From: Flavobacterium dauae
Lineage (GTDB): Bacteria > Bacteroidota > Bacteroidia > Flavobacteriales > Flavobacteriaceae
Direction of reading: 5' to 3'
Assembly (NCBI RefSeq): GCF_004151275.2
Contig: NZ_CP130821.1
Location: forward strand, 248,001 to 312,000
DNA length: 64,000 nucleotides
Shown here: in pieces, positions 56,426-64,000 of the stretch
Position numbering within the stretch: the first letter of the stretch is position 1
How the letters are laid out: the number at the start of each line of letters is the position of its first letter
Made by a program: the position numbers and the translations under genes
The notes under the pieces: model-generated
The model's database searches: none
Seen by the model: the letters and a program-made list of their open reading frames with translations, nothing else
What the model was told of the DNA's origin: nothing

Positions 56426-57355
56426 TTATTGTGCTAGTTCTATATCGAACTGTGTTAACATTTTAAACTGTTGTAAACGTGCGTTTACTTCTTCTTTTTC
56501 TAAACTTTCCATGCGCTGCGTTCCGAATTTCTCCACACAGAACGATGCTAAATTGGAACCGTGTATAATGGCGTTCTTCATATTGTTGAACGAAACATTG
56601 CCTTGTTGTGCCAAATAGCCCGAAAAACCTCCGGCAAAGGTATCGCCTGCTCCCGTTGGATCAAAAACTTCTTTTAAAGGTAATGCCGGAGCAAAGAATA
56701 CTTGGTCGTTATTAAAAAGTAACGCACCGTGTTCGCCTTTTTTAATTACCACGTATTTTGGCCCCATGGTATGAATGATTTCTGCTGCTTTAACCAATGA
56801 ATATTCACCAGAAAGCTGGCGTGCTTCTTCATCGTTAATGGTAAGAACATCTACACGTTTTAAAACCTGTTTTAATTCTTCTAAAGCACAATCCATCCAA
56901 AAATTCATGGTATCTAAAACAACCAATTTTGGCTTTGATGTTAATTGATCTAAAACACTGATTTGAATATTAGGATGTAAATTTCCTAACATAATAACAT
57001 CAGAGTCTTTAAAATCTTCTGGAACAATCGGGTTAAAATCTGCCAAAACGTTTAATTGTGTATCCAACGTATCGCGCGAATTTAAATCGTTATGATACAA
57101 ACCGCTCCAGAAAAAGGTTTTGCCTTCTTTTACAATTTCGATTCCCGAAATATCAATATTTTTGCTTGATAATAAATCTAAATATTCCTGAGAAAAATCA
57201 TCTCCAACTACAGAAACAATTGCCGATTTTACATTAAAATGCGATGCCGACAAACCTATATATGTTGCGGCTCCACCAAGAATTTTGTCGGTTTTACCAA
57301 AAGGTGTTTCAATTGCATCATAAGCAACCGTTCCTACAATCAATAATTTGTTCAT
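56426..57355 (-). CDS. PfkB-family sugar/nucleoside kinase
   Basis: The 309-residue protein begins MNKLLIVGTVAYDAIETPFG and contains the family signatures GGAATYIGLSASHF and, near the C-terminus, DPTGAGDTFAGGF with the catalytic Asp. The family phosphorylates ribose, fructose, adenosine and similar substrates; the substrate here is not evident. The frame is open to 57409, but a complete -33/-7 promoter lies there, so ATG 57355 is the start. Confidence 0.88.
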   Translation of the reverse strand: MNKLLIVGTVAYDAIETPFGKTDKILGGAATYIGLSASHFNVKSAIVSVVGDDFSQEYLDLLSSKNIDISGIEIVKEGKTFFWSGLYHNDLNSRDTLDTQLNVLADFNPIVPEDFKDSDVIMLGNLHPNIQISVLDQLTSKPKLVVLDTMNFWMDCALEELKQVLKRVDVLTINDEEARQLSGEYSLVKAAEIIHTMGPKYVVIKKGEHGALLFNNDQVFFAPALPLKEVFDPTGAGDTFAGGFSGYLAQQGNVSFNNMKNAIIHGSNLASFCVEKFGTQRMESLEKEEVNARLQQFKMLTQFDIELAQ

Positions 57356-57378
57356 ATAGTTGTTAGTAAATGAAGATG

Positions 57379-57410
57379 CAAAGATAATACGAAACCAACT
57401 AATAAGCAAA
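57379..57410 (-). promoter_or_regulatory. Promoter of the PfkB kinase gene (-33 and -7)
   Basis: On the minus strand TTTG (57410-57407) and TATCTTTG (57386-57379) are separated by 20 nt, which is the textbook Bacteroidota spacing. The ATG follows 23 nt later. Confidence 0.75.
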
Positions 57411-57435
57411 CACGTTTGTTATTCATTAACATAGA

Positions 57436-57906
57436 TTAATTTTCATTCTCTTCATACCATTCGTCTATCAGCAATTTAGATTCTTTTGATGCCTGAACAG
57501 CCAAGAAATCGCAACGTTCGTTCATTGGATGGTTGTTATGCCCTTTTACCCATTGAAATTTAACCTGATGTTTGCGATAAACCTTTAAAAATCGTAACCA
57601 TAAATCGGGATTTTTCTTACCTGCAAATCCTTTCTTTTCCCAGCCAAAAACCCAGCCTTTGGTAACCGAATCTACTACATATTTAGAATCTGAAACTACT
57701 AAAACCGTTAAACCATCTCTTGTTAAAGCTTCTAATCCAACAATCACAGCCAACAATTCCATACGGTTATTGGTTGTTTTGCGGTATCCTTTTGATAATT
57801 CTTTAAAATGTTTGGTATTGTTTAAATGTAAAATAGTACCATAACCACCCGGACCTGGATTTCCGCGCGATGAACCATCGGTATATAAAAGAATTTCGGG
57901 CTGCAT
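57436..57906 (-). CDS. rnhA: Ribonuclease HI
   Basis: The 156-residue enzyme degrades RNA in RNA-DNA hybrids. The four acidic catalytic positions are visible in LYTDGSSRGNPGPGG, NNRMELLAVIVGL, VVSDSKYVVDSV and NERCDFLA. A basic handle (WVFGWEKKGFAGKKNP) is present. The frame is open to 58044, but MQPEILLYTDG at 57906 is the family start and a -7 box lies just upstream. The genes on the plus strand begin at 57983, so the promoter region is shared. Confidence 0.95.
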   Translation of the reverse strand: MQPEILLYTDGSSRGNPGPGGYGTILHLNNTKHFKELSKGYRKTTNNRMELLAVIVGLEALTRDGLTVLVVSDSKYVVDSVTKGWVFGWEKKGFAGKKNPDLWLRFLKVYRKHQVKFQWVKGHNNHPMNERCDFLAVQASKESKLLIDEWYEENEN

Positions 57907-57922
57907 GTAGTTTTGTTTGTTG

Positions 57923-57930
57923 CAAAAATA
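57923..57930 (-). promoter_or_regulatory. -7 promoter box of rnhA
   Basis: On the minus strand this reads TATTTTTG, 16 nt before ATG 57906. Confidence 0.6.
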
Positions 57931-57982
57931 CAATTCTATTTTGGCATTTTTTTTGTTAACACCTATTAAAAGATAAAATCCT

Positions 57983-58504
57983 ATGAAGAAATACTTACTT
58001 ACAATTGGCTTGTTGGCGGTTACCAATATCTTTGCACAGAACAAAAATACCGTTTATAATTACGATTATAACTATGCAAATAAAATGTCGAGATTATGGA
58101 TTGATTTTGATATTATTGCAGAGTACGATTTTTTAGAACACAAACTGTTTCATAAAGATTTTACATTGAAAGACGGCTATATTTTTAAGAATATGAATGA
58201 TTCATTAGTCGAAATTGGTTTTTACAATACCGAACAGTTCGTTGCAAACAGAGAAGTTTACGAAATGAAATATCCTTCTGTTGGTAGAATCGCCATTCGT
58301 AAAAAAGGAGATAAAAAATGGATAAGGGTAAACACCAAGCGAACAACGGTTTCTTTTATAGAATCAACAGACAAAATTCCTGAAATGGTTCAGTTTTGGG
58401 CAATAACAACCGCATTACAACGCGAATTATTTTACAGAGAAAAACAATTGTATGAAAGAGCAACATCAACCAATATCACCGTAAAAACCGAAACATCGTT
58501 ATAA
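57983..58504 (+). CDS. Secreted protein of unknown family, first of a paralogous pair
   Basis: The 173-residue protein has a signal peptide (to about residue 19, NIFAQ). The mature part shows RLWIDFDIIAEYDF, GYIFKNMNDSLVEIGFY and RIAIRKKGDKKWIRVNTK. The same order of features (RLW, D-SL-EIG-Y, KVRTK, a late R-L--RE) is seen in the next gene, so they are probably tandem paralogues. No known domain is recognised. The next gene starts 9 nt after its stop. Confidence 0.7.
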   Translation: MKKYLLTIGLLAVTNIFAQNKNTVYNYDYNYANKMSRLWIDFDIIAEYDFLEHKLFHKDFTLKDGYIFKNMNDSLVEIGFYNTEQFVANREVYEMKYPSVGRIAIRKKGDKKWIRVNTKRTTVSFIESTDKIPEMVQFWAITTALQRELFYREKQLYERATSTNITVKTETSL

Positions 58505-58513
58505 AATATTTTT

Positions 58514-59023
58514 ATGAAATTACCACTAACCGTTATTTTACTATTTGTTTTTTTGGTAGGAAACGCACAATATTTACAAAACGATACCATTTATTTTGAT
58601 ATTCCGAACGATACTATTGCACGACTTTGGGACAGTCACGATTACAACCATACCGATATTGATTTAAAAAACAAACGCATTATAAACGATTATTATGTTT
58701 TTGAAGACGATCTTATTTTTGCTGTTGACGATTCTTTATCGTTTGAAATTGGCAGTTATGATAAAAAAAATCTGTATTTGGAAAAGCAATACAAATTCTC
58801 GAAACCATTATTCAATAGATTAGAGATAACCGAAGTTGGAAGCGAAAAATCGGCTAAAGTACGTACCAAAGCCGATTGTATTGTTTTTGATGATCCCCAA
58901 AATATTTTAACCGATGTTATTAAACTGTGGTTAAGCGAAAAGTGTATCCGCCGATTACTAAACCGCGAAGAAGCCGAAGGTTTTATTGGCGAAATAATTA
59001 TAGGTGTTGGAACGTCGTTTTAA
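58514..59023 (+). CDS. Secreted protein of unknown family, second of a paralogous pair
   Basis: The 169-residue protein has a signal peptide (to about residue 18, VGNAQ) and a mature part with ARLWDSHDYNHTDI, VDDSLSFEIGSYDKK, SAKVRTKADCIVF and RRLLNREEAEGF. It aligns in outline with the preceding protein but is clearly diverged. No known domain is recognised. Its stop overlaps the end of convergent purN by 4 nt. Confidence 0.7.
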   Translation: MKLPLTVILLFVFLVGNAQYLQNDTIYFDIPNDTIARLWDSHDYNHTDIDLKNKRIINDYYVFEDDLIFAVDDSLSFEIGSYDKKNLYLEKQYKFSKPLFNRLEITEVGSEKSAKVRTKADCIVFDDPQNILTDVIKLWLSEKCIRRLLNREEAEGFIGEIIIGVGTSF

Positions 59024-59583
59024 TCATTCAATAGTTTTTCAATCACTTTCGGAAAATGTTCGTATTCTAATTCGTGTACTTTTTGGGCAACATCTAAAGC
59101 GGTGTCAGTTTCAACAACCGATGTTTTTGCTTGGAAAATAATAGCACCTTCGTCGTAATGTTCGCTTACAAAATGAATAGTTATACCGGTTTCGGTTTCT
59201 TTGTTTGCAACAACGGCCTCGTGAACAAAACCTCCATACATTCCCTTTCCTCCGAATTTTGGCAACAATGCCGGATGAATATTTACTATTTTGTTTGGAT
59301 ACAAAGCCACAATTTCGACAGGAAACAACAATAAATATCCGGCTAAAACAATTAAATCGGGTTTTAATTCGGTAATTCTATCAAGCAAAATTCCTTCATC
59401 ATTCTGTTTTTTGGTAATAACTTCGGCAGAAACATTCAAATTTTTAGCTCGTTCTAAAACAAAAGCATCTTTTTTATTTGTAATAATATGAAATTGATGT
59501 GGATGATTTTTTTTTCTAAAATATTCAATAATATTTTCGGCGTTACTTCCTGATCCTGATGCTAGTAAAACAATGTTTTTCAT
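59020..59583 (-). CDS. purN: Phosphoribosylglycinamide formyltransferase
   Basis: The 187-residue enzyme uses 10-formyltetrahydrofolate to formylate GAR in purine synthesis. It starts VLLASGSGSNAENIIEYF, and the catalytic Asn, His and Asp lie in NIHPALLPKFGGKGMYG and HYDEGAIIFQ. Length and motifs are normal for the family. It is a single gene, convergent with the paralogue pair. Confidence 0.95.
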   Translation of the reverse strand: MKNIVLLASGSGSNAENIIEYFRKKNHPHQFHIITNKKDAFVLERAKNLNVSAEVITKKQNDEGILLDRITELKPDLIVLAGYLLLFPVEIVALYPNKIVNIHPALLPKFGGKGMYGGFVHEAVVANKETETGITIHFVSEHYDEGAIIFQAKTSVVETDTALDVAQKVHELEYEHFPKVIEKLLND

Positions 59584-59731
59584 ATAATTACAGATAATTT
59601 TATTTGATATTTGATTTTAAATTCGTAATTTAACCTTCACAAAAGTCGAAAAAAATATCCATTTAAAAATTATTTTTTTAACTTCGCAGTTACAAAAACA
59701 ATTAAATGTGTGGTAATAAGCGAAAGTTTTA

Positions 59732-59739
59732 TATTTTTG
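59732..59739 (+). promoter_or_regulatory. -7 promoter box of acpP
   Basis: TATTTTTG matches TAnnTTTG, 34 nt before the acpP ATG. Confidence 0.6.
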
Positions 59740-59773
59740 CCACATCAATTAAACTTAAAAAATAGAAAAGATT

Positions 59774-60010
59774 ATGTCAGACATTGCATCAAGAGTAAAA
59801 GCAATTATCGTTGACAAATTAGGAGTTGACGAAAACGAAGTTGTAACAGAAGCAAGCTTCACAAATGATTTAGGAGCTGATTCATTAGACACTGTTGAGC
59901 TTATTATGGAGTTTGAGAAAGAATTTGATATTCAAATTCCAGACGATCAGGCTGAAAACATTGCTACTGTTGGTCAAGCTATCTCTTACATTGAAGAGGC
60001 TAAAAAATAA
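59774..60010 (+). CDS. acpP: Acyl carrier protein
   Basis: The 78-residue acidic protein carries fatty acyl chains during synthesis. The phosphopantetheine site is Ser37 in [10 protein letters not shown]. The four-helix pattern, with [15 protein letters not shown] after it, is standard. It is followed by two hairpins and then fabF, the usual gene order. Confidence 0.98.
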   Translation: MSDIASRVKAIIVDKLGVDENEVVTEASFTNDLGADSLDTVELIMEFEKEFDIQIPDDQAENIATVGQAISYIEEAKK

Positions 60011-60113
60011 TAACTCATAAGCCTGTGCAGTAAATTTATTATTGCACGGGTGTTATTATTTCCTTTTTTAAGTTAAGATTAAAATTTTAGATTTAAAATC
60101 TATAAAATATAGC

Positions 60114-60150
60114 AACCCAATGTTTCGTTTTTTCTTGAAACTTGGGTTTT
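60114..60150 (+). terminator. Intercistronic terminator-like hairpin between acpP and fabF
   Basis: AACCCAA-GTTTC pairs with GAAAC-TTGGGTT with one bulged T, followed by TTTTACTATTTT. A weaker hairpin (GTGCA/TGCAC arms) lies earlier at about 60022-60051. Partial termination here would give more acpP than fabF mRNA. Confidence 0.7.
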
Positions 60151-60175
60151 ACTATTTTAATTAAAATATACTTAT

Positions 60176-61429
60176 ATGAATTTAAAGCGAGTTGTTGTTA
60201 CTGGTTTAGGTGCCCTAACTCCTATTGGAAATAACGTTGCTGAATATTGGAACGGACTTATTAACGGAGTAAGCGGTGCAGCACCAATTACCCATTTTGA
60301 TGCTTCTAATTTTAAAACACAGTTTGCCTGTGAGGTAAAAAACTTTAATGTCGAAGATTTTATTGACAGAAAAGAAGCAAGAAAAATGGATCGCTATACC
60401 CAATACGCTATGGTTACTGCAACCGAAGCCATGGAAGATGCAAATTTTGATTTCGAGAAGTTGAATGCTGACCGTGCGGGTGTGATTTGGGGTTCCGGAA
60501 TAGGCGGTTTACAAACTTTTCAAGACGAGGTAACCAATTTTAATGAAGGAAACGGTACGCCAAAATTCAACCCGTTTTTTATTCCTAAAATGATTGCCGA
60601 TATTGCCGGTGGATTAATTTCTATGAAATATAATTTACGCGGACCAAATTTTACAACGGTTTCTGCATGTGCATCATCTACCAACGCAATTATTGATGCT
60701 TTTAACTACATTCGTTTAGGTATGGCAGACGTTATTGTTACAGGTGGATCTGAGGCTGCGGTTACTATTGCAGGAATTGGTGGATTTAACGCAATGCACG
60801 CATTGTCAACAAGAAACGACGATCCAAAAACGGCATCAAGACCAATGGACAAAGACCGTGATGGTTTTGTTTTAGGAGAAGGTGCAGGTGCTTTGGTTTT
60901 AGAAGAGTACGAACATGCGGTTGCGCGTGGTGCAAAAATCTATTGCGAAATTGGCGGCGGCGGTATGTCTGCTGATGCACATCACATTACAGCACCACAT
61001 CCCGAAGGTTTAGGTGCTAAAAACGTAATGCTAAACTGTTTGCGTGATGCAGGTTTAAAACCAACCGATGTTGACGGTGTAAACATGCACGGAACATCAA
61101 CACCATTAGGTGATATTGCAGAATCTAAAGCAATTTTAGAGGTTTTTGGCGAACACGCTTATACAATGAACCTGAATTCAACAAAATCTATGACCGGGCA
61201 TTTACTTGGTGCAACAGGTGCTATTGAGGCTATTTCTTGTATTTTAGCAATTCAGCATGGTATGGTTCCACCAACGATCAATCATTTTACCGATGATGAA
61301 AATATCGACCCTAAACTAAACTTTACCTTTAATAAAGCACAAAAACGCGATGTTAAGGTTTTAATGAGCAATACGTTTGGTTTTGGCGGACACAACGCTT
61401 GTGTTTTGGTTAAGAAATTAGAAAACTAA
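60176..61429 (+). CDS. fabF: Beta-ketoacyl-ACP synthase II
   Basis: The 417-residue condensing enzyme elongates acyl-ACP with malonyl-ACP. The catalytic triad is Cys165 in VSACASST, a His in GTSTPLGD and a His in KSMTGHLLGATGA. The start RVVVTGLGALTPIGN is typical. It is cotranscribed with rnc, which begins 6 nt after its stop. Confidence 0.97.
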   Translation: MNLKRVVVTGLGALTPIGNNVAEYWNGLINGVSGAAPITHFDASNFKTQFACEVKNFNVEDFIDRKEARKMDRYTQYAMVTATEAMEDANFDFEKLNADRAGVIWGSGIGGLQTFQDEVTNFNEGNGTPKFNPFFIPKMIADIAGGLISMKYNLRGPNFTTVSACASSTNAIIDAFNYIRLGMADVIVTGGSEAAVTIAGIGGFNAMHALSTRNDDPKTASRPMDKDRDGFVLGEGAGALVLEEYEHAVARGAKIYCEIGGGGMSADAHHITAPHPEGLGAKNVMLNCLRDAGLKPTDVDGVNMHGTSTPLGDIAESKAILEVFGEHAYTMNLNSTKSMTGHLLGATGAIEAISCILAIQHGMVPPTINHFTDDENIDPKLNFTFNKAQKRDVKVLMSNTFGFGGHNACVLVKKLEN

Positions 61430-61435
61430 TTAAGC

Positions 61436-62179
61436 ATGAATTGGCTTAAAAAAATAGTAATAAAAAAATCCCCTATCACCAATAGCGGGATTTTTTGTTC
61501 TGAAATTTCCAGAATTATTGGATATAAGCCAAAAAAAATACTCCTTTTTGAGACTGCTTTCACACATCGTTCGCTCAACAAAATCGGCATCACGGGAGAA
61601 CCTTTAAATTACGAACGGTTAGAGTTTTTAGGCGATGCTATTTTAGGATCCGTAATTGCTGCGTTTTTGTATAAAAATGCTCCGAAAGGCGATGAAGGCT
61701 ATCTAACCCAAATGCGATCAAAAATTGTAAACAGATCATACCTTAACAGCATTGGTAAAAAGCTGCATTTAGTTAATTTGGTTCGAACAAAAGCTAATAT
61801 TCACAACTTTGGCGATAACATCAACGGTAATTTGTTAGAAGCTTTAATTGGAGCCATCTATGTTGACGCAGGTTTTACAACTTGTGAGAAATTTATCTAC
61901 CAAAATATCTTGATCGATTTTAAGGATTTGGAATATCTGGAAAATAAAATATCAAGTTATAAAAGTTTGTTTATTGAATACTGCCAAAAGCACAAATGCG
62001 ATTTTAAATTTGAAAATTGCGACGACAACGGAAAAGATTCTGTAAAACATTTCTGTATAAAACTGCATTTTAATAATGTGGTAATTGCCCGTGCCCGTGC
62101 TACCAGCAAAAAAAAGGCAGAAGAAAAAGCAGCACAACGAGCCTATTTTGTTCTGCAAAATGAAATGCAGCATCATTAA
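61436..62179 (+). CDS. rnc: Ribonuclease III
   Basis: The 247-residue enzyme cleaves double-stranded RNA in rRNA and mRNA processing. The catalytic domain has the signature NYERLEFLGDAILGSV and the later acidic NLLEALIGAIYVDAG. The C-terminal double-stranded RNA-binding domain (about 172-243) has a lysine-rich end (RATSKKKAEEKAAQRAY). The first about 20 codons also form a terminator-like hairpin (61462-61496). The N-terminal IFCSEISRIIG matches family members, so the hairpin really is coding. Confidence 0.95.
   Translation: MNWLKKIVIKKSPITNSGIFCSEISRIIGYKPKKILLFETAFTHRSLNKIGITGEPLNYERLEFLGDAILGSVIAAFLYKNAPKGDEGYLTQMRSKIVNRSYLNSIGKKLHLVNLVRTKANIHNFGDNINGNLLEALIGAIYVDAGFTTCEKFIYQNILIDFKDLEYLENKISSYKSLFIEYCQKHKCDFKFENCDDNGKDSVKHFCIKLHFNNVVIARARATSKKKAEEKAAQRAYFVLQNEMQHH
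61462..61496 (+). promoter_or_regulatory. Terminator-like hairpin inside the start of rnc
   Basis: AAAAAAATCCC and GGGATTTTTT enclose a further CTAT/ATAG pair and a 5-nt loop, with one bulged C. It has the shape of an intrinsic terminator but lies at codons 9-20 of rnc. It may be the end of the fabF transcript with partial readthrough, or an RNase III self-cleavage site. Confidence 0.65.
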
Positions 62180-62227
62180 AAAATGATTAAATATTTGGTT
62201 TAATTCATTAAATCTGTTTATATTTTG

Positions 62228-62235
62228 TATTTTTG
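62228..62235 (+). promoter_or_regulatory. -7 promoter box of the IPExxxVDY-pyk operon
   Basis: TATTTTTG matches TAnnTTTG and ends 5 nt before ATG 62241, predicting a leaderless mRNA. Confidence 0.6.
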
Positions 62236-62240
62236 TTAAA

Positions 62241-62759
62241 ATGGCACTACAAAGAAAAAATACAAACGAGATAATCTATAAATTAGATGAAATGGGTGAT
62301 TGCAACGAAGATATTGTCTTGGTTGCCATAAAATCTAATATGCCCGATTATAAAATGGCGTATTGTTTAAACAGGTATTTAGGTGTTCATTTTCATAAAG
62401 TAAGCCCGGAAATTTCGCTAACAGATAACGGAACTACTTTTTTTAGAAGTTTTAAATACGAAGATCAAAAAAATCATTTAACATGGCGGTTGTTTGAAAA
62501 CAAATCAAATTTTTCTGAAAATAATGAAGATGTCAATCATTCGTTGTTTCATACAGACGACGAAGTGTTTAATGCAACAAATTATCTGATTCCGGAATGG
62601 AAAAATATCGACTTTTTTATGTTGATCGAAAATGCCGACTTGTTATTTAATACCGATGAATTATTGGAAAAGCTTCAAAATATAAAGAATATATCTACAC
62701 AGTTTATTGTTGATATGGATTCTTTAAGTATAAAATCACAAAAAAATTTAATTTTTTAA
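62241..62759 (+). CDS. IPExxxVDY family protein
   Basis: The 172-residue cytosolic protein carries the family motif in LIPEWKNIDFFMLIEN (IPExxxVDY with Ile and Phe variants). Another conserved area is FRSFKYEDQKNHLTWRLFEN. The family is known only from Bacteroidota, usually between rnc and pyk, as here. Its function is not known. The next gene, pyk, starts 1 nt after its stop, so the two are coupled. Confidence 0.9.
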   Translation: MALQRKNTNEIIYKLDEMGDCNEDIVLVAIKSNMPDYKMAYCLNRYLGVHFHKVSPEISLTDNGTTFFRSFKYEDQKNHLTWRLFENKSNFSENNEDVNHSLFHTDDEVFNATNYLIPEWKNIDFFMLIENADLLFNTDELLEKLQNIKNISTQFIVDMDSLSIKSQKNLIF

Positions 62760-62760
62760 T

Positions 62761-64000
62761 ATGTTACCAAGAAAGAAAACAAAAATAGTCGCGACCTTAG
62801 GTCCGGCTTGCAGCACCAAAGAGATAATTAAACAAATGATTGAGAGCGGTGTGAATGTTTTTAGAATCAATTTTTCGCATGCAGATTATTTTGATATCGA
62901 AGATAAAGTAAAGACCATTCGTGAATTAAATGATGAATTTAATTATAACACATCGATATTAGCCGATTTACAAGGTCCAAAATTACGTGTAGGCGTAATG
63001 AAAGACGAAGTTGTTCTTAAAAAAGGCGATATCATTACTTTTTCTACCAAAGAAGAATTTTTAGGAACAGCCGAAAAGGTTTACATGACTTACAAAAGTT
63101 TTCCTCAGGATGTAAATCCGGGCGAAAGCATTTTGTTAGACGATGGTAAACTTATTTTTACAGTTTTAGATACAGACGGTATTCATGAAGTAAGAGCCGT
63201 GGTGGTTCAGGGTGGACCTTTAAAATCTAAAAAGGGAGTTAACTTGCCAAATACAAAAGTTTCGTTACCGGCATTAACCGAAAAAGATATAAAAGATGCC
63301 ATTTTTGCCATTAAATTACAGGTAGATTGGATTGCCTTGTCTTTTGTTAGAACTCCTGAAGATTTAGAAGATTTACGCTTATTGATTGAAGAACACAGCG
63401 ATCACAAAATTCCGATTATTGCAAAAATTGAAAAACCCGAAGCGGTTGCGAACATCAACAAAATTGTTTCGCATTGCGATGGTTTAATGGTTGCACGTGG
63501 CGATTTGGGTGTTGAAATCCCTGCACAGGAAGTTCCGTTGATTCAAAAACAATTGGTTCACAAAGCAAAATACGCGCGTATTCCCGTAATTATTGCCACA
63601 CAAATGATGGAAACCATGATTACCAGTCTAACACCTACCCGTGCCGAAGTGAACGACGTTGCAAACTCTGTAATGGATGGTGCCGATGCAGTTATGCTTT
63701 CAGGAGAAACATCGGTTGGTAATTATCCGGTTCAAGTTATCGAAAAAATGACACAGATCATTAACAGTGTAGAAAATTCAGATTTAATTAAACTACCTGT
63801 TAACGACCCTAAAATTAAAACCAAGCGTTTTATTACTAAATCTATTTGTTACCATGCTGCTGTTATGGCAAACGATATCGAAGCAAAAGTTATCAATACG
63901 CTCACCAATTCGGGTTATACCGCTTTTCAAATTTCGGCTTGGAGACCTAATGCACATATTTTAGCCTATACATCAAATAAACACATGTTAACGCAGTTAA
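62761..64000 (+). CDS. pyk: Pyruvate kinase (5' part, cut by window edge)
   Basis: The first 413 codons are present, without a stop. The enzyme makes pyruvate and ATP from phosphoenolpyruvate and ADP. Signatures are KTKIVATLGPACS at the start, NFSHADYFDI, the active-site IAKIEKPEAVANI, and DGLMVARGDLGVEIP, then EVNDVANSVMDGADAVMLSG. The C-terminal domain continues beyond the window. It lies 1 nt after the IPExxxVDY gene. Confidence 0.96.
   Translation, partial: MLPRKKTKIVATLGPACSTKEIIKQMIESGVNVFRINFSHADYFDIEDKVKTIRELNDEFNYNTSILADLQGPKLRVGVMKDEVVLKKGDIITFSTKEEFLGTAEKVYMTYKSFPQDVNPGESILLDDGKLIFTVLDTDGIHEVRAVVVQGGPLKSKKGVNLPNTKVSLPALTEKDIKDAIFAIKLQVDWIALSFVRTPEDLEDLRLLIEEHSDHKIPIIAKIEKPEAVANINKIVSHCDGLMVARGDLGVEIPAQEVPLIQKQLVHKAKYARIPVIIATQMMETMITSLTPTRAEVNDVANSVMDGADAVMLSGETSVGNYPVQVIEKMTQIINSVENSDLIKLPVNDPKIKTKRFITKSICYHAAVMANDIEAKVINTLTNSGYTAFQISAWRPNAHILAYTSNKHMLTQL

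Noticed and set aside
57907..58044. 46-residue N-terminal extension of RNase HI
   Set aside because: It contains the rnhA -7 box and overlaps the divergent gene at 57983; the conserved fold begins at 57906.

Overview
The window is AT-rich chromosomal DNA from a member of the Bacteroidota, almost certainly the family Flavobacteriaceae (close to Flavobacterium/Myroides). The evidence is: Bacteroidota-type -7 promoter boxes (TAnnTTTG) ahead of many genes with no strong Shine-Dalgarno sequences; a secreted metallopeptidase with a type IX secretion C-terminal domain; a fused OlsF-type ornithine lipid synthase; a SusC/TonB-receptor-like outer membrane protein; an IPExxxVDY-family gene between rnc and pyk; and a dcw cluster in the flavobacterial order that ends ftsQ-ftsA-ftsZ-yqeY.

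Layout. 1-530: tail of an unknown gene and a seven-copy 21-bp minisatellite. 0.5-8.3 kb: olsF, a T9SS reprolysin-like protease, ribF with an HTTM membrane protein, and lpxH/queD on the other strand. 8.3-11.2 kb: a small membrane-protein gene cut by a complete IS1595-family element, then a lipoprotein and a YceI protein. 11.2-17 kb: an enoyl-CoA hydratase family gene, a repeat-rich secreted protein, a cytochrome-peroxidase remnant between two hairpins, and an outer-membrane receptor. 17-21 kb: a five-gene operon (mini-metallopeptidase-like, PLP deaminase, glucosaminidase-LysM, LprI-like, hemL). 21-27 kb: a DUF5522-urocanate hydratase fusion, a DUF4136 lipoprotein, a 2-hydroxyacid dehydrogenase, and a MerR-LemA-TPM-TPM cluster. 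27-31 kb: alaS, a dead TonB gene, tRNA-Arg(CCG) and yqeY.

31-47 kb is the division and cell wall (dcw) cluster, read on the minus strand: mraZ-rsmH-ftsL-ftsI-murE-mraY-murD-ftsW-murG-[insert]-murC-ftsQ-ftsA-ftsZ. It makes the lipid-linked peptidoglycan precursor and the divisome together. murF and ddl are not here. Three 10-bp MraZ-type boxes lie over the mraZ promoter. Between murG and murC, a roughly 490-bp insert carrying decayed RhuM sequence is bounded by exact 18-bp copies of the murG 3' end.

47-64 kb: an alpha/beta hydrolase and engB, a possible tiny transcript, small envelope and thioredoxin-like genes, polA, a PurF-like amidotransferase, a PfkB kinase, rnhA, a pair of related secreted proteins of unknown family, purN, and the acpP-fabF-rnc-IPExxxVDY-pyk run (fatty acid synthesis, RNA processing, glycolysis), cut by the right edge inside pyk.

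Most of the window is ordinary housekeeping. The signals most worth a second look are the murG/murC insertion scar, the IS1595 insertion whose removal restores a gene, the hairpin inside the rnc coding sequence, the three promoters that predict leaderless mRNAs, and the unknown secreted repeat and paralogue proteins.
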